From Shinella sp. CPCC 101442 (GTDB lineage: Bacteria; Pseudomonadota; Alphaproteobacteria; Rhizobiales; Rhizobiaceae), in contig NZ_JALIQS010000003.1 of the NCBI RefSeq assembly GCF_024704725.1, positions 682,001 through 746,000 on the forward strand: a DNA stretch of 64,000 nucleotides. Reading direction: 5' to 3'. The position numbers and the translations under genes were made by a program. This document shows, piece after piece, positions 35,634-46,700 of this stretch (position 1 is the stretch's first letter; each line of letters starts with the position of its first letter). Below the pieces are notes generated by a model. The model was not told where the DNA came from. It worked only from the letters and a program-made list of their open reading frames with translations, and searched no databases.

Positions 35634-36602
35634 CTAAGCTTTGGCGCGTCCATTCATTTCGGCGATGCGACGATTTCTTCCCGCCGCAGACAGTTGCTCG
35701 ATCCAGGGATAGGCGCTCACGATCACGATCCCCGCCATCACACCCGCCGCCCCGATCGCGAATTCCCGCGTCAGCGGCTCGCCCAGAAGCACGACACCCA
35801 GCAGAACACCGAACACCGGCGTCATAAACGAGAAGACGCCAAGCTGCGAGGCCCGGTACTTCGTGAGCAGCCAGAACCACGTCAGGAAGCTGAGGAAGGA
35901 AACCGCGAGCGCCTGGAAGGCGAGGTTCAGGAGCAGAGCCTGCGAGGGAACGAAGGTCGCCTCGCCCGCCATCACCGCGGCCCCGGTCAGAACCGGAAAG
36001 GCGGTCGCTAGCTGGTAGAACAGGACATGCGTGGCCGGAGCCGTGCTCAGCCGCGTCGTCCGGATAAGCACCGTCGTCAAACCCCAGGCCGCGCCGCCGA
36101 TCAGCGCCAATCCGTCGCCCCAGAGCACGTCACCGAGACCGCCCGCCGCCTGATGGCCGTCCTGCGGCGCTAGAAAGGCAAAGGCGATGCCCATCGCGGC
36201 CAAGGCGATCCCGCCCCACTGGATTGCCGAAAGGCGCTCGGAAGGCAGTTTCCAATGCAGGCCGAGCGCCGCGAAAATCGGGGCCGTATAAAGGAAGACC
36301 ACGACGTGCGAGGCAGACGTGTGCTTGAGCGCCTCGCCGACGAGAAAGAACTCGAAAGCGAACAAGAGACCGGCACAAACGCCGAGCATCGCGGTCTTCC
36401 CCCACAGATCCACCTTCTGCCGTCGGGCGCAGATCAAGGCGAACACGCAGAGCGCAGCAAGCCCGGATCGCAGGCCGATCTGCAGCACCGGCGCGGCGAA
36501 CACGCTGGTGGATTTCAGGCCGATCTGCTGAAAGGCCCAGATAAGGCAGATGCCGACCATGAGGCCGACGGCCGTGATGTCGATGGATTTGCGGCTGTCC
36601 AA
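35634..36602 (-). CDS. EamA/DMT family exporter
   Basis: The 322-residue inner-membrane protein has ten TM segments in two EamA repeats (first repeat LKHTSASHVVVFLYTAPIFAALG; second ends FSFMTPVFGVLLGVVLLGE). Such proteins export amino acids or other metabolites. I place the start at TTG 36600-36602, with GGAGA about 6 bases upstream. The alternative ATG at 36666-36668 would overlap the divergent AraC gene's start codon and lacks a binding site. It is divergent from an AraC regulator that probably controls it. Confidence 0.83.
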   Translation of the reverse strand: MDSRKSIDITAVGLMVGICLIWAFQQIGLKSTSVFAAPVLQIGLRSGLAALCVFALICARRQKVDLWGKTAMLGVCAGLLFAFEFFLVGEALKHTSASHVVVFLYTAPIFAALGLHWKLPSERLSAIQWGGIALAAMGIAFAFLAPQDGHQAAGGLGDVLWGDGLALIGGAAWGLTTVLIRTTRLSTAPATHVLFYQLATAFPVLTGAAVMAGEATFVPSQALLLNLAFQALAVSFLSFLTWFWLLTKYRASQLGVFSFMTPVFGVLLGVVLLGEPLTREFAIGAAGVMAGIVIVSAYPWIEQLSAAGRNRRIAEMNGRAKA

Positions 36603-36666
36603 GATCGTCTCTCCGATTTCGCAAACCGCAATAGCATTTGGCAGGAAAGGCAGATATAACGACTTC

Positions 36667-37482
36667 ATGACAGTCGGTATAGAAAACCTGACAGACGCTT
36701 CCGGCGCCGCGCATTTTCGCGACGTGCCCTTTCGCGACGCCCTGCCCTACCCTCTATACTTCCGCTCCGCGCAGATGCCGCAAAACGCGACCTATCCGCG
36801 CCATAGCCATCCCTGGGGTGAGTTCGTCTACTCCTACAGCGGCATGATGGAGGTCAGCCTCTCCGACGCGCACTATCTCGCCCCGCCGCACTACGCGGTC
36901 TGGCTGCCGCCCGGCATCGAACATCGGGGGCTGAACCGTCATGCCGCCGTTCATTGCTCGCTCTATGTCGATCCTTCGCTCTGCGGTAGCCTTCCGCAGG
37001 AGACCACGGCGCTCGAAGTCAGTCCGCTGCTGCGCGCGATGCTGGAGTATCTGCGCGAGAACGGCGATCGGGACCACGGGGCTGCCGAACATCTTCGTTT
37101 CCTCCGGGTCGTCATCGATCTCGTCACGGCCGCGCCGAATGTCGGCACCTACCTGCCCTGGTCGGTCGATCCGCTGCTTGAACCGGTGCTGACCCACCTC
37201 CAGGAACATCCTGCCGACAACCTTTCCCTTGCCGAACATGCGCGCCGCGCCGCAACAGCGGAACGGACCCTGATCCGCCGATGCCTGCGCGATCTCGGCA
37301 TACCCTTCGCCGAATGGAAACAGCGGCTGCGGGTCGTCAAGGCCATGCCCATGCTCGAGGCGAACGATACCGTCGAAAACATCTCGGCCGCCTTGGGATA
37401 CAGCAATGCCTCTTCCTTTATCGCCATGTTCAAACGCATGACCGGCACGACACCCGACGACTACCGGGCTTCGGCGCGGTAG
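36667..37482 (+). CDS. AraC family regulator with N-terminal cupin domain
   Basis: The 271-residue protein has an N-terminal cupin sensor (residues 20-110; YPRHSHPWGEFVYSYSGMMEV) and a C-terminal AraC-type double helix-turn-helix (about 175-268; LSLAEHARRAATAERTLIRR, then ISAALGYSNASSFIAMFKRMTG). It diverges from the EamA exporter with a short spacer and is likely its regulator. The ATG at 36667 is the best start, although only a weak AAGG site lies upstream. Confidence 0.88.
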   Translation: MTVGIENLTDASGAAHFRDVPFRDALPYPLYFRSAQMPQNATYPRHSHPWGEFVYSYSGMMEVSLSDAHYLAPPHYAVWLPPGIEHRGLNRHAAVHCSLYVDPSLCGSLPQETTALEVSPLLRAMLEYLRENGDRDHGAAEHLRFLRVVIDLVTAAPNVGTYLPWSVDPLLEPVLTHLQEHPADNLSLAEHARRAATAERTLIRRCLRDLGIPFAEWKQRLRVVKAMPMLEANDTVENISAALGYSNASSFIAMFKRMTGTTPDDYRASAR

Positions 37483-37633
37483 TCGCGGCAACAGCACAGC
37501 GCGCCCCGCCCCACAAATGCGATGCGGATCGCGTCGCTCTGGAATTCCGCTGGCTTGCCGATGGGATTTGAATATCTATCGGTAGAGGGTATCAACACGC
37601 GACGGCGTTCCTGGCGGGGAGAACGGATAGATC

Positions 37634-38263
37634 TTGAGCAGCGAAACCGAGAAGCCGAAACCGGCTGCCAACAGGGCGACACGTCTTACAATCCTGTGCC
37701 GCGGCGCGACCCTGGCCAATCGACAATCGCGTCTCTCCTCCGATGAGCCGCTGCTGCCCAAAGAGCAGGTGCGGTTGCGGGCGCTTGCGCGCAGCCTTCG
37801 TCTCTTCGATTCGGTTGTGTATGCACCGGAGCGCGCGGCAGCCGAAACCGCCGCGGCCTTTTCCCCCGAGGCGACATCGTGTCCGGCACTGAGGGATATC
37901 GACTATGGAGAATGGGCTGGCCGAACGGTCACGGAGATCGCAGAACGGTTCCCGGAAGAGCTGCAGCGCTGGCAGGCGGACCCGACTTCCGCCCCGCATG
38001 GCGGCGAGCCCTTCGAGGCAGCGCAGGCGCGGGTATCGGCATGGCTGGAGGGTCTTCATTCGGCGGGCGGAAACACGCTGGCCGTGACACACGCCATTCT
38101 CCTGAAGCTGCTTTTCCTCCATGTGACCGGCGCGCCCCTCGCCTCGATAGCGCGCATCGACGTCGAGCCGCTGGGCCTGCTGGCATTAACCAGCGATGGC
38201 CGGCGTTGGGCGCTTCGCAGCTTTGGGCCGGGATTGCCGGGCAGCGATGAGGCTGCGGATTGA
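37634..38263 (+). CDS. Histidine-phosphatase-family protein with altered catalytic motif
   Basis: The 209-residue protein starts at a TTG with GGGGAGAA upstream and matches the phosphoglycerate-mutase-like family (LRDIDYGEWAGRTVTEI, HGGEPFEAAQARV, and the second catalytic histidine in VTHAILLKLL). The family N-terminal RHG or CHG motif reads LCRGAT: the histidine that would be phosphorylated is an arginine (CGC). The enzyme may be inactive as a phosphatase or work differently. The gene is stand-alone; relatives in rhizobia sit with cobalt/cobalamin genes, which are absent here. Confidence 0.75.
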   Translation: MSSETEKPKPAANRATRLTILCRGATLANRQSRLSSDEPLLPKEQVRLRALARSLRLFDSVVYAPERAAAETAAAFSPEATSCPALRDIDYGEWAGRTVTEIAERFPEELQRWQADPTSAPHGGEPFEAAQARVSAWLEGLHSAGGNTLAVTHAILLKLLFLHVTGAPLASIARIDVEPLGLLALTSDGRRWALRSFGPGLPGSDEAAD

Positions 38264-38424
38264 TCGCTCAAAGCCGGAAGACGCCAATTGTGACGCTGCC
38301 ACCCGCAGCATCCGCTTGTCGATCCCGTCACGACGACTTGAGGCAGCGACGTCTGCGTGAAGCGCGCCCGTAGCGCAACGGACAAAGGCTGACGGAAGTT
38401 TGATGCCGGATGAGCCGCAAAACA

Positions 38425-38450
38425 AAAGGGACCGGTTTCCCGATCCCTTT
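38425..38450 (-). terminator. Terminator of the SIMPL-domain gene
   Basis: A hairpin with outer stem AAAGGGA/TCCCTTT lies about 25 bases after the stop. Read leftward, it is followed by a T-rich stretch (TTTTGTTTTG). Confidence 0.75.
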
Positions 38451-38472
38451 CGTTCCGTGCATGGCACGTCGT

Positions 38473-39231
38473 TTACTGACCGAGCGCGAACGTCACGTTG
38501 ACGACCACGGAATAGCTGTTTTCGCCCGTGGCAAGCGGTACGGCGCCACCTTCGGCGGCAAAGTCCTTGGCCATGGTGCGCATCATCGGCATGGGCTCGG
38601 CACGGTAGCTGGTTTCCGAAATTTCCAGGACACGCCCGAGACCGACGCCCGCAGCGTCCGTCAATTCCTTCGCCTTTGCTATGGCGTTCTCGACAGCATT
38701 CCTGCGTGCAGCGCTGATGACCGTTTCCGGCTTGTCATTGGTGAAACGGATGCCACCGCCCTGGTTGGCGCCGAGCGACACCGCCTTGTCCATGATTTCA
38801 CCGAGCTTGGAGAGATCGCGCACGCGCAACGTGACCGTGTTGGTGACCTGGAAGCCGGTCAGCACCGGCGGCGGGTTTTCGCCGTTCGTGCTCTGCGGAA
38901 AACTGTACTGCGGATTGATCATGAAGCCAGACGTCTGCACATCCCGCCCCTCGATCCCGGCTTCCCTCAGCGCGGCAAGGATTTCGGCCATGGCCTTGTT
39001 GTTGGCGTCGAGCGCCTCGCGGGCGGTCTTCGCATCCTTGACGACGCCAAGGTCGATCAGCGCCATGTCGGGCGCGGCGACGGCCGAGCCTTCGCCGGTC
39101 ACGACCACCGTCGCCGCACGCGGCGTTGCGGCATCTTCGGCCTTCGCCGCAAGCGGCAGGGCTGCGGCAAGAGCAAGCGAGAGCGCGACAAGGCTGGCGC
39201 CGGTGCGGCGGCCGAGGATTCCGTGGATCAT
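38473..39231 (-). CDS. SIMPL (DUF541) domain secreted protein
   Basis: The 252-residue protein has a signal peptide of about 31 residues (ends AAKAED) and the SIMPL fold (VTGEGSAVAAPDMALIDLGV, VQTSGFMINPQY, GFQVTNTVTLRVRDL, ARRNAVENAIAKAKELTDAAG). Related periplasmic proteins such as YggE lower oxidative stress. An AGGAGA site precedes the ATG. It is a single gene with its own terminator. Confidence 0.9.
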   Translation of the reverse strand: MIHGILGRRTGASLVALSLALAAALPLAAKAEDAATPRAATVVVTGEGSAVAAPDMALIDLGVVKDAKTAREALDANNKAMAEILAALREAGIEGRDVQTSGFMINPQYSFPQSTNGENPPPVLTGFQVTNTVTLRVRDLSKLGEIMDKAVSLGANQGGGIRFTNDKPETVISAARRNAVENAIAKAKELTDAAGVGLGRVLEISETSYRAEPMPMMRTMAKDFAAEGGAVPLATGENSYSVVVNVTFALGQ

Positions 39232-39385
39232 GTTGGAATATCTCCTGATAGTTGTGTCCCTGACACCGTTCTTCGCTTGCTATTGTGTAGAGAATACGGC
39301 GACGCTTGTGAGGAAAGCCGATTTCGTCTAGACGATCTTCAACCGTCGGCCGCCATTGACCGACGGCCCCGGCAAACCGCCGGTC

Positions 39386-39461
39386 GGGCCTGTAGCTCAA
39401 TGGTTAGAGCCGGCGGCTCATAACCGCTTGGTTGGGGGTTCGAGTCCCTCCGGGCCCACCA
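39386..39461 (+). tRNA. tRNA with CAU anticodon, probably tRNA-Ile2 (lysidine-modified)
   Basis: The 76-base sequence folds as a tRNA: acceptor GGGCCTG pairs with the 3' CGGGCCC, the T-arm has GGTTCGAGTCC, the anticodon loop has CTCATAA, and the CCA end is encoded. The anticodon CAU could mean Met or Ile2. The AGAGCCGGCGGC and CTTGGTTGG regions resemble E. coli tRNA-Ile2 (CAGGCGAC and CTTGGTCG) more than elongator tRNA-Met, so Ile2 is preferred. A decayed integrase gene lies 175 bases downstream, so the tRNA 3' end was probably an integration site. Confidence 0.92.
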
Positions 39462-39636
39462 TTCCCCATCATCGAGTATAGTCCAGTTTGGATGAAGGGA
39501 TGCGAGATAATCGCGGTTTTTCAATGGGTTTCAGCGCTTCATTTGTCCAAAGAGGTTTGCCTGCGAGCGGCGGCATCCGGCCAAATGTTGGTAGCTTCGT
39601 TGGTGTTTGTTCGCTTCTTGAGGCAAAATACCGACA

Positions 39637-40430
39637 ATGCCTTTGACCGAAGTGTTCTGCCGGAATGCCAAACCCGCCGAAAAGCCCCAGAAAATCAGTG
39701 ATGGCGGCGGTCTTTTCCTGCTCATCGAACCACGGGGAAGTAAGCTTTGGCGACTGGCTTACCGCTTTCACGGCAAGCAGAAGACGCTTTCCTTTGGTAT
39801 TTACCCGGCCGTCAGCCTGAAGGATGCGCGCAACTATCGCGACCGGGCCAAGGGGTTGCTGGCGCGTGGTATCGATCCCGGCGAGCATAAGAAGCAGGAA
39901 AAGCGAAAGAAGCGGCTTGAGGCCGGCAGTACGTTCGAAACCGCCGCACGGGAATGGTTCGACGCGTAGAAAGCGGGGGGACAGAAGGCTACGCCGACCG
40001 GATTGTTCGCAGGCTTGAAGTCGACGTCTTCAAGGTCATCGGCCGCAGGCCCATCAACGACATCGAGCCGCCGGAATTGCTGGACGCGATTCGCCAGATC
40101 GAAAAGCGCGGCGCCATTGTTCTCGCAAGACGCCTCATGCAGGTTTCCAGACAGGTCTTCCGATACGCAATCGCCAGCGGGCTTGCGACCCGCGATCCGT
40201 CTCAGGACATTCGCGGCGCATTGCGGTCCGCCGGCCCCAAGAAGCACCGGACTGCGCTGGCAGGAAACCAATCTTCCCAAGGTCCTGCCAATGCTGGCAA
40301 CGTCTTTTATGTTCGCATGTCCGGTGATGGACATGCCTTCAACCCCGTGCAGCCTGTTTCGGCGACGGTGGGGATGCGGCTGCGGCCCCTGCTGGCTGCG
40401 CGTCAGGGCCGGCATCACGCGTGCGTGATT
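39637..40430 (+). pseudogene. Decayed P4-type tyrosine integrase
   Basis: The first segment (39637-39969, 110 residues) is the arm-binding domain of a P4-like integrase (PLTEVFCRNAKPAEKPQKIS, GGGLFLLIEPRGSKLWRL, LSFGIYPAVSLKDAR). It is stopped by TAG at 39967-39969. A shifted frame from about 39960 to 40260 carries the core-binding part (RPINDIEPPELLDAIRQIEK, ARRLMQVSRQVFRYAIASG). A further frame change is needed for the following NLPKVLPMLAT segment, after which similarity ends before the catalytic domain. It is non-functional and sits downstream of a tRNA, as integrases of tRNA-inserted islands do. Confidence 0.88.
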
Positions 40431-40436
40431 TCCCAT

Positions 40437-40458
40437 CGTGTCAAAAATGGACGGAGAC
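40437..40458 (+). repeat. Left copy of a 22-bp direct repeat
   Basis: The sequence, core GTCAAAAATGGACGGAG, recurs exactly at 53720-53741 in the same orientation. It lies just after the end of the integrase remnant. It may be the end of a lost mobile element or a recombination footprint. No adjacent transposase is seen. Confidence 0.7.
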
Positions 40459-40721
40459 ACCCTGACTCCGTTTCAATAACCCTCCTGAAGAACGAAGGCT
40501 TGTGTTCGCGCAGGCGCTACAGATTGCCCGCTCTCTGCGCCTTTGCGCGACACAGTGCCTGAAACGTGAATGTCGTCGTTCTCCGCTGTCGCCCCTTGGG
40601 GATCGCCCGGCGGTCAGCGTATCGCCGAATGTCGGCACGGCGGCGGCTGCTTTTTATACATTCCGGGAGTGAGCTGCGGCGAATTCCTGTCTTTTAAACG
40701 CTCGTTATCCGGGGAAATACG
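40459..40721. other. Intergenic region before the giant FG-GAP/Ig/RTX gene
   Basis: The 263 bases hold no gene I can support. The likely promoter of the downstream 2,005-residue gene lies here; GGGGAAATAC before its ATG is a plausible ribosome-binding site. Confidence 0.4.
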
Positions 40722-43700
40722 ATGAGCACGACCTTTACCAGACAGGATTACAGCCTGGGTGTCAGTCCCGTTGATCTCGCCATCGCCGACATCGATGGGG
40801 ATGGCAACCTTGACCTGGTGGTGACCAATGTGGGTTCCACGGCCAAGCTTCTGGTGTTGCTGGGGAACGGCACGGGAAGCTTCTCGACGTCGACAAACAT
40901 CGACGTCACGACCGGCGACCCCAGCATGGGCTTCGCCAAGGTCGCCGACATGAACGGCGACGGCCATCTCGATATCGTCTTCGACAGTTACTACGACTAC
41001 AGCGTCCGGGTACTGCTCAGCGATGGCGCGGGAGGCTATCAGGCCGGAACCCACGCGAGTTTCTGGTCTCGCCCCATGTCGATGGCGATCGGCGACGTCA
41101 ATGGCGACGGCCGGACAGACGCGGTGACCACGAGCCAGAACGGTGTGATTACCGTGCTGTTGGGCGATGGGCAGGGCGGCTTCCAGAGCCCGATCAACAA
41201 CGCGTCCATCACCTCCCGTTTTCCAGGTTACGTCACCCTGGCGGACATGAACGGCGATGGAAAGCTCGACATCGTCGCCTCCGGCAACTCTCCTCCGTTC
41301 GGCAGCGTCTCGGTAATGCTGGGTGATGGTGCCGGCGGCTTTACGGCCGTTACACATTACAGCATGGGAACGCGCCTGCCGGGCACCGTGACCGTTGCGG
41401 ATGTCAACGGCGACGGCAAACTCGACGCCCTGACGACCAATATCGGAACGCCCGGCACGGTTTCGGTCCTGTTGGGCAATGGCAATGGCGGCTTCACATC
41501 CGCCACGGACATCAGCGTCGGCGCCAATCCCGGATCCCTCACAGTGGCGGACCTGAACGGCGACGGCAAGCTCGACCTCATCACCGCAAACTCCAACGCC
41601 AACAGCGTTTCGGTGCGGTGGGGAGACGGTAGCGGCAACTTCTCGGGCGGCACGGACATCGCCGTCGGCAGCATGCCGAAAACCGTCAAGGTGGCCGATG
41701 TCAACAAAGACGGCAGGATGGACATCGTCGTTACCGGCGTCATGGGCGGCGGCGTCACGGTGCTGCTGGGCGGCAAGAAGGCAGATGTCACGGCGATCTC
41801 GTCGAGTGCCACCGGCACGCTGAAAACCGGCGATACGGTTACCTTCACGCTGACGACCGACGTGCCCGTCACCGTGAACGGCACGCCGGAACTGGTGCTC
41901 AGCAATGGCGGGCGAGCGGTTTTTGCCGGGCTCGACGGTAACGGCAGGCCGACATTCACCTACACGGTCGTCGAGGGCGATACCGGCACGAACACTCTTT
42001 CCATTACCGGCATCGACAGCACCGCTGGCTCGATCGATGGATCGGCCGAGTTGAGCTTTGCGACGCCGCTCGGCGCCGTCGGCGGCAACGGAATCCATTC
42101 CCAGATAACCGCCGTGGATGTGAGCGGCGATGGCAAGCTCGACCTGCTGACCGCCAACCAATTTATGAGCACGGTTTCGATCCTTTTGGGTGATGGAACA
42201 GGCAATTTTTCCAGCCCGACGCAGGTCACGGTCGGCTCTGGTAACTACGCCCTCTATAGCCTTGCTACCGGCGACATAAATGGCGACGGCAAGATCGACC
42301 TGCTGACCGCCAATGGGACTGACGGCACAGTCTCCGTGCGTTTGGGCGATGGCGCGGGCAATTTTTCCGGCTCGACGGAGATCAGCGTCGGCGGCACACC
42401 CCAAGCCATCATCCTTGGTGATGTGAACGGCGACGGCAAGCTCGACATGGTCACGGCAGGCGGCGGTGTTGCCGTGCGGCTGGGCGATGGTGCCGGCAAT
42501 TTCTCCAGTGCAATAAGCGTTGCAAGCTCGGGCTTGGCCGTGGCCCTTGCCGACGTGAACCGTGACGGCAAGCTCGACATGCTGATATCGGGCGGGCTCA
42601 ACATCGCGGTGCGGCTGGGCGATGGTGCCGGTAATTTTTCCACTTCGGGCACGGCCAGTGTCGCCAGTTTACCGACGTACCTCACCGTTGTGGACTTGAA
42701 TGGCGATGGCAAGCTCGACCTGCTGTCGGAGCATAATTCGTCCAACCAGGTTTCCGTGCGCCTGGGCAATGGCACCGGTGGCTTCTCCGGCTCGACGCAG
42801 CTGACCTTCGTACACAACGTCCGCGACATCGCAGTCGGCGATGTGAACGGCGATGGCAAGGCCGATGTGGTCGCGGCGAACGGCGGAAACGTGTCGGTGC
42901 GGCTGGGTGATGGGGCCGGCAATTTCTCCGCCTCGACGGATATCAGCGTGGCTGCCTCGTTGGACGTCATCAGCCTTGCGGACGTAAATGGCGATGGCAA
43001 ACTTGATATTCTGGCGTCCTACAATGGCACCACGTGGGTCCTGCTAAACACCTCGCATACGGCGGCGTCTTTCGACGGCACGACCATTTCCACTGCGGAC
43101 GGATCGGTAACCTGGCTCGAGGTGGACGCGACCCGGCCGGATGCGCCGACCCTCGCGCTTGCCAACGATACCGGCAGGTCCTCGACCGACCGTCTCACCA
43201 ACGACGGCTCCCTGACGATAGGCAGGGAGGTTGGAGCAACGCTGAGCTACATCGTCGATGGCGGCCAAGCTTCGGCAAGCTACGATCCGACAGCGCTCGC
43301 GGAGGGCGAACACACGATCGAGGTGACGCAGACGGATCTTGCGGGCAACGTGTCCCTGGCCGGCAGCATCACATTTACAATCGATCGGACCGCACCGGAC
43401 GCAGCCGTCCTGGCGCTGGCAACCGACAGTGGAAGGCCCCACGCGGACGGGATCACGAACGACGGTGCGATCACCATCGTGGGCGTGGAGGACGGCACGA
43501 CACTAACCTTCTTCGTGGATGGTGTGGCGACCTCGAACTATGATGCTAATGCGCTTACCGACGGCGAGCATACGCTGGAGGCAATGGTGACGGATGCCGC
43601 GGGCAACGTTTCCACCACAAGCAGCCTCACGTTTACGCTCGACAGGGCCGCCCTGGCACCTGTTCTTGCCTTGACGTTGGACACGGGTGCGTCCCCGACC

Positions 43701-46700
43701 GACAAGATCACGAAGAGCAATGGCGCCCTGACCATCACGGGAGTGGAGGATGGTGCGACGCTGAGCTACGTCGTGGATGGCGGCGCCGCAACGTGGTACT
43801 ACGATCCGGACGCGCTTGCCGATGGTGAGCATACGATAGAGGTGGTACAGAAGGATCTCGCCGGCAACGTCTCCAGCGCAGGCAGCATCACCTTCACGCT
43901 CGACCGCAACGCGCCAGACGCGGTGGTCCTGGCGCTGGCATCCGACACGGGAACGTCCGCTACGGACAAGCTCACGAACAGCGGCGCGCTGGCGATCTCC
44001 GGTCTGGAGGACGGCACGACGCTGAGCTACATCGTGAATGGCGGCGCGGCATCGTCGAGCTTCGATCCCGATGCGCTTGCTGACGGCGAGCATACGGTGG
44101 AGGTGATGCAGACGGATGCGGCAGGCAACGTTTCCGACGCAGAGAGCATAACATTCACGATCGACAAGACCGTCGCGGTGCCTGTTCTTGCTCTGACATC
44201 GGATACGGGCTCGTCCTCGACCGACAAGATCACCAGCAGCGGTGCGCTGACAATCGCTAAGGAAAACAACGCCACGCTCAGCTATGTCGTCGATGGCGGG
44301 GCTGCATCGAGCAGCTACGATCCGTCCGCCCTTGCCGATGGCACGCACACCGTCGAGGTCATTCAGACGGATGCCGCGGGCAACATTTCCGACGCCGGCA
44401 GTATTGCGTTCACGCTCGACAGGTCCGCTTCGGCCCCTGTTCTTGCCTTGACATCGGACACAGGCTCCTCCCCGACCGACAAGATCTCCCGCAACGGTGC
44501 GCTGACAATCGCTAAGGAAAACAACGCCACGCTCAGCTATGTCGTCGATGGCGGGGCTGCATCGAGCAGCTACGATCCGTCCGCCCTTGCCGATGGCACG
44601 CACACCGTCGAGGTCATTCAGACGGATGCCGCGGGCAACATTTCCGACGCCGGCAGTATTGCGTTCACGCTCGACAGGTCCGCTTCGGCCCCTGTTCTTG
44701 CCTTGACATCGGACACAGGCTCCTCCCCGACCGACAAGATCTCCCGCAACGGTGCGCTGACAATCGCTAAGGAAAACAACGCCACGCTCAGCTATGTCGT
44801 CGATGGCGGGGCTGCATCGAGCAGCTACGATCCGTCCGCCCTTGCCGATGGTACGCACACCGTCGAGGTCATTCAGACGGATGCCGCAGGCAACATTTCC
44901 GACGCCGGCAGCATCACCTTCACCATCGACAAGACCGCTACAGCGCCTGTCCTTGCCTTGACATCGGATACCGGCTCATCCTCGACCGACAAGATCACCA
45001 GCAACGGCGCGCTGACAATCACCAAGGAAAATAACGCCACGCTGAGCTATGTCGTGGATGGAGGAACGGCGTCAAGCAGTTACAATCCGTCCGCCCTTGC
45101 CGACGGAGCACACACGGTCACGGTCGTGCAGACGGATGTCGCCGGCAATGTTTCCGATGCCCGTAGCATCACCTTCACGCTCGATCGGACAAAGCCTGTC
45201 ATCCCGGTTCTATCCCTGAGCTCGGATACGGGCTCGTCCTCAAGCGACAGGATCACCAGCAACGGCGCGGTGACGATCACGGGGAAGGAAAGCGGGACGA
45301 CGCTGAGCTACATCGTCGATGGAGGCCCGGCATCGAGCACCTACAATCCGTCCGCTCTCACCAATGGCGCCCATAGCGTGAAGGTGATCCAGACCGACAA
45401 GGCCGGCAACGTGTCGTCGGCCGGCACCCTGACCTTCACGCTGGACAGGGCTACGCCGACCGTGACCGGTGTCACCGCTTCCGGCCCGGGCGTCAGCGGC
45501 GGTTCAGGCACGCTTACCACCGGCCAGACCGCCGAGTTCAAGCTCACGCTCAGCGAGGCGGTGGTGCTGACGGGCGCCACCAAACTGACGTTGACGCTCA
45601 GCAACGGCAAGCAGGCCATCTTTGATGCCACGGCATCGAGCAACAAGACGCTCGTTTTCGACTACAAGGTTGCACTTGAGGACAAGGCGAGCGATCTCTC
45701 CGTCACGAAACTCAACCTCAACGGCGCCACCATCAAGGATGCCGCCGGCAATGTCCTCAACATTACAGGCGCCAGCATCAATCCGGCCGGCAAACTGGTC
45801 ATCGACGGGTATACCGGCACATCGGCCACGGATGTCTTCAACGGCACTGTCGGTGCGGAGACGTTCCGTGGTCTGGGGGGCAACGACACCTATATCGTCA
45901 ACAATGCCGGTGATGTGGTTGTGGAAGGCGCAAGCGCCGGCACCGATCTCGTCAAGGCATCGGTCAATTATACGCTGACCAGCAATGTCGAGAATCTGAC
46001 GCTGACCGGCTCGTCAAAGCTCAGCGGTACGGGCAACACACTCGCCAACATCCTGACCGGCAACGACGCCGACAACGTGCTCGACGGCAAGGCCGGAGCA
46101 GACCGGATGACCGGTGGCAAGGGCAACGACACCTATGTCGTCGACATCGCCGGCGATGCGGTGGTGGAAGGCGCGAACGCCGGCACCGATCTCGTCAAGG
46201 CGTCGGTCAACTACACACTGACCGGCAATGTCGAGAACCTGACGCTGACCGGCTCCGCAAAGATCAACGGCGCGGGCAACACGCTCGCCAACATCCTCAC
46301 CGGCAACAGCACGGACAACATCCTCGACGGCAAGTCCGGGAACGATACGCTTGTTGGCGCTGGTGGTGCCGACACGCTCCATGGCGGCGCAGGAGCTGAC
46401 AAGCTGGCTGGTGGTTCCGGCGCGGATGTGTTCCTGTTCAAGGCGATCTCGGATACGACGGTCGCTGCCGCCGGCCGCGACACGATCATCGACTTCAACC
46501 GTGGCCAGGGAGACCGAATCAGCCTGAAGGCAATCGACGCCAATCTTGACCTGAAGAACGACCAGGCCTTCACGTTCATCGACACGCAAAAATTCCACAA
46601 GAAGGCGGGTGAACTGCGCTACGAGATCAAGAACGGCGACACATTCATCTCCGGTGATATCGATGGCGACGGCACGGCGGATCTGTCCATCAGGCTCGAC

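Noticed and set aside
36603-36668. ATG at 36666-36668 as start of the EamA exporter
   Set aside because: It would overlap the divergent AraC start codon and lacks a ribosome-binding site, whereas the TTG at 36600-36602 has GGAGA upstream.
39386-39461. Assignment of the CAU tRNA as elongator tRNA-Met
   Set aside because: The D-stem and variable region resemble tRNA-Ile2 more closely; the call stays tentative because the anticodon alone cannot decide it.
40614-42404. A 596-codon reverse frame over the start of the giant FG-GAP gene
   Set aside because: It mirrors the DVNGDGKLD repeats of the forward gene and has no independent support.
43503-44858. Repeat-rich reverse frame opposite the Ig-like array
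   Set aside because: It mirrors the 255-bp repeats of the forward gene and has no protein-family support.
44246-45010. Regular repeats that could suggest a CRISPR or satellite array
   Set aside because: The 255-bp period is a multiple of three and the repeats encode Ig-like modules within one open frame; no short repeat-spacer pattern exists.
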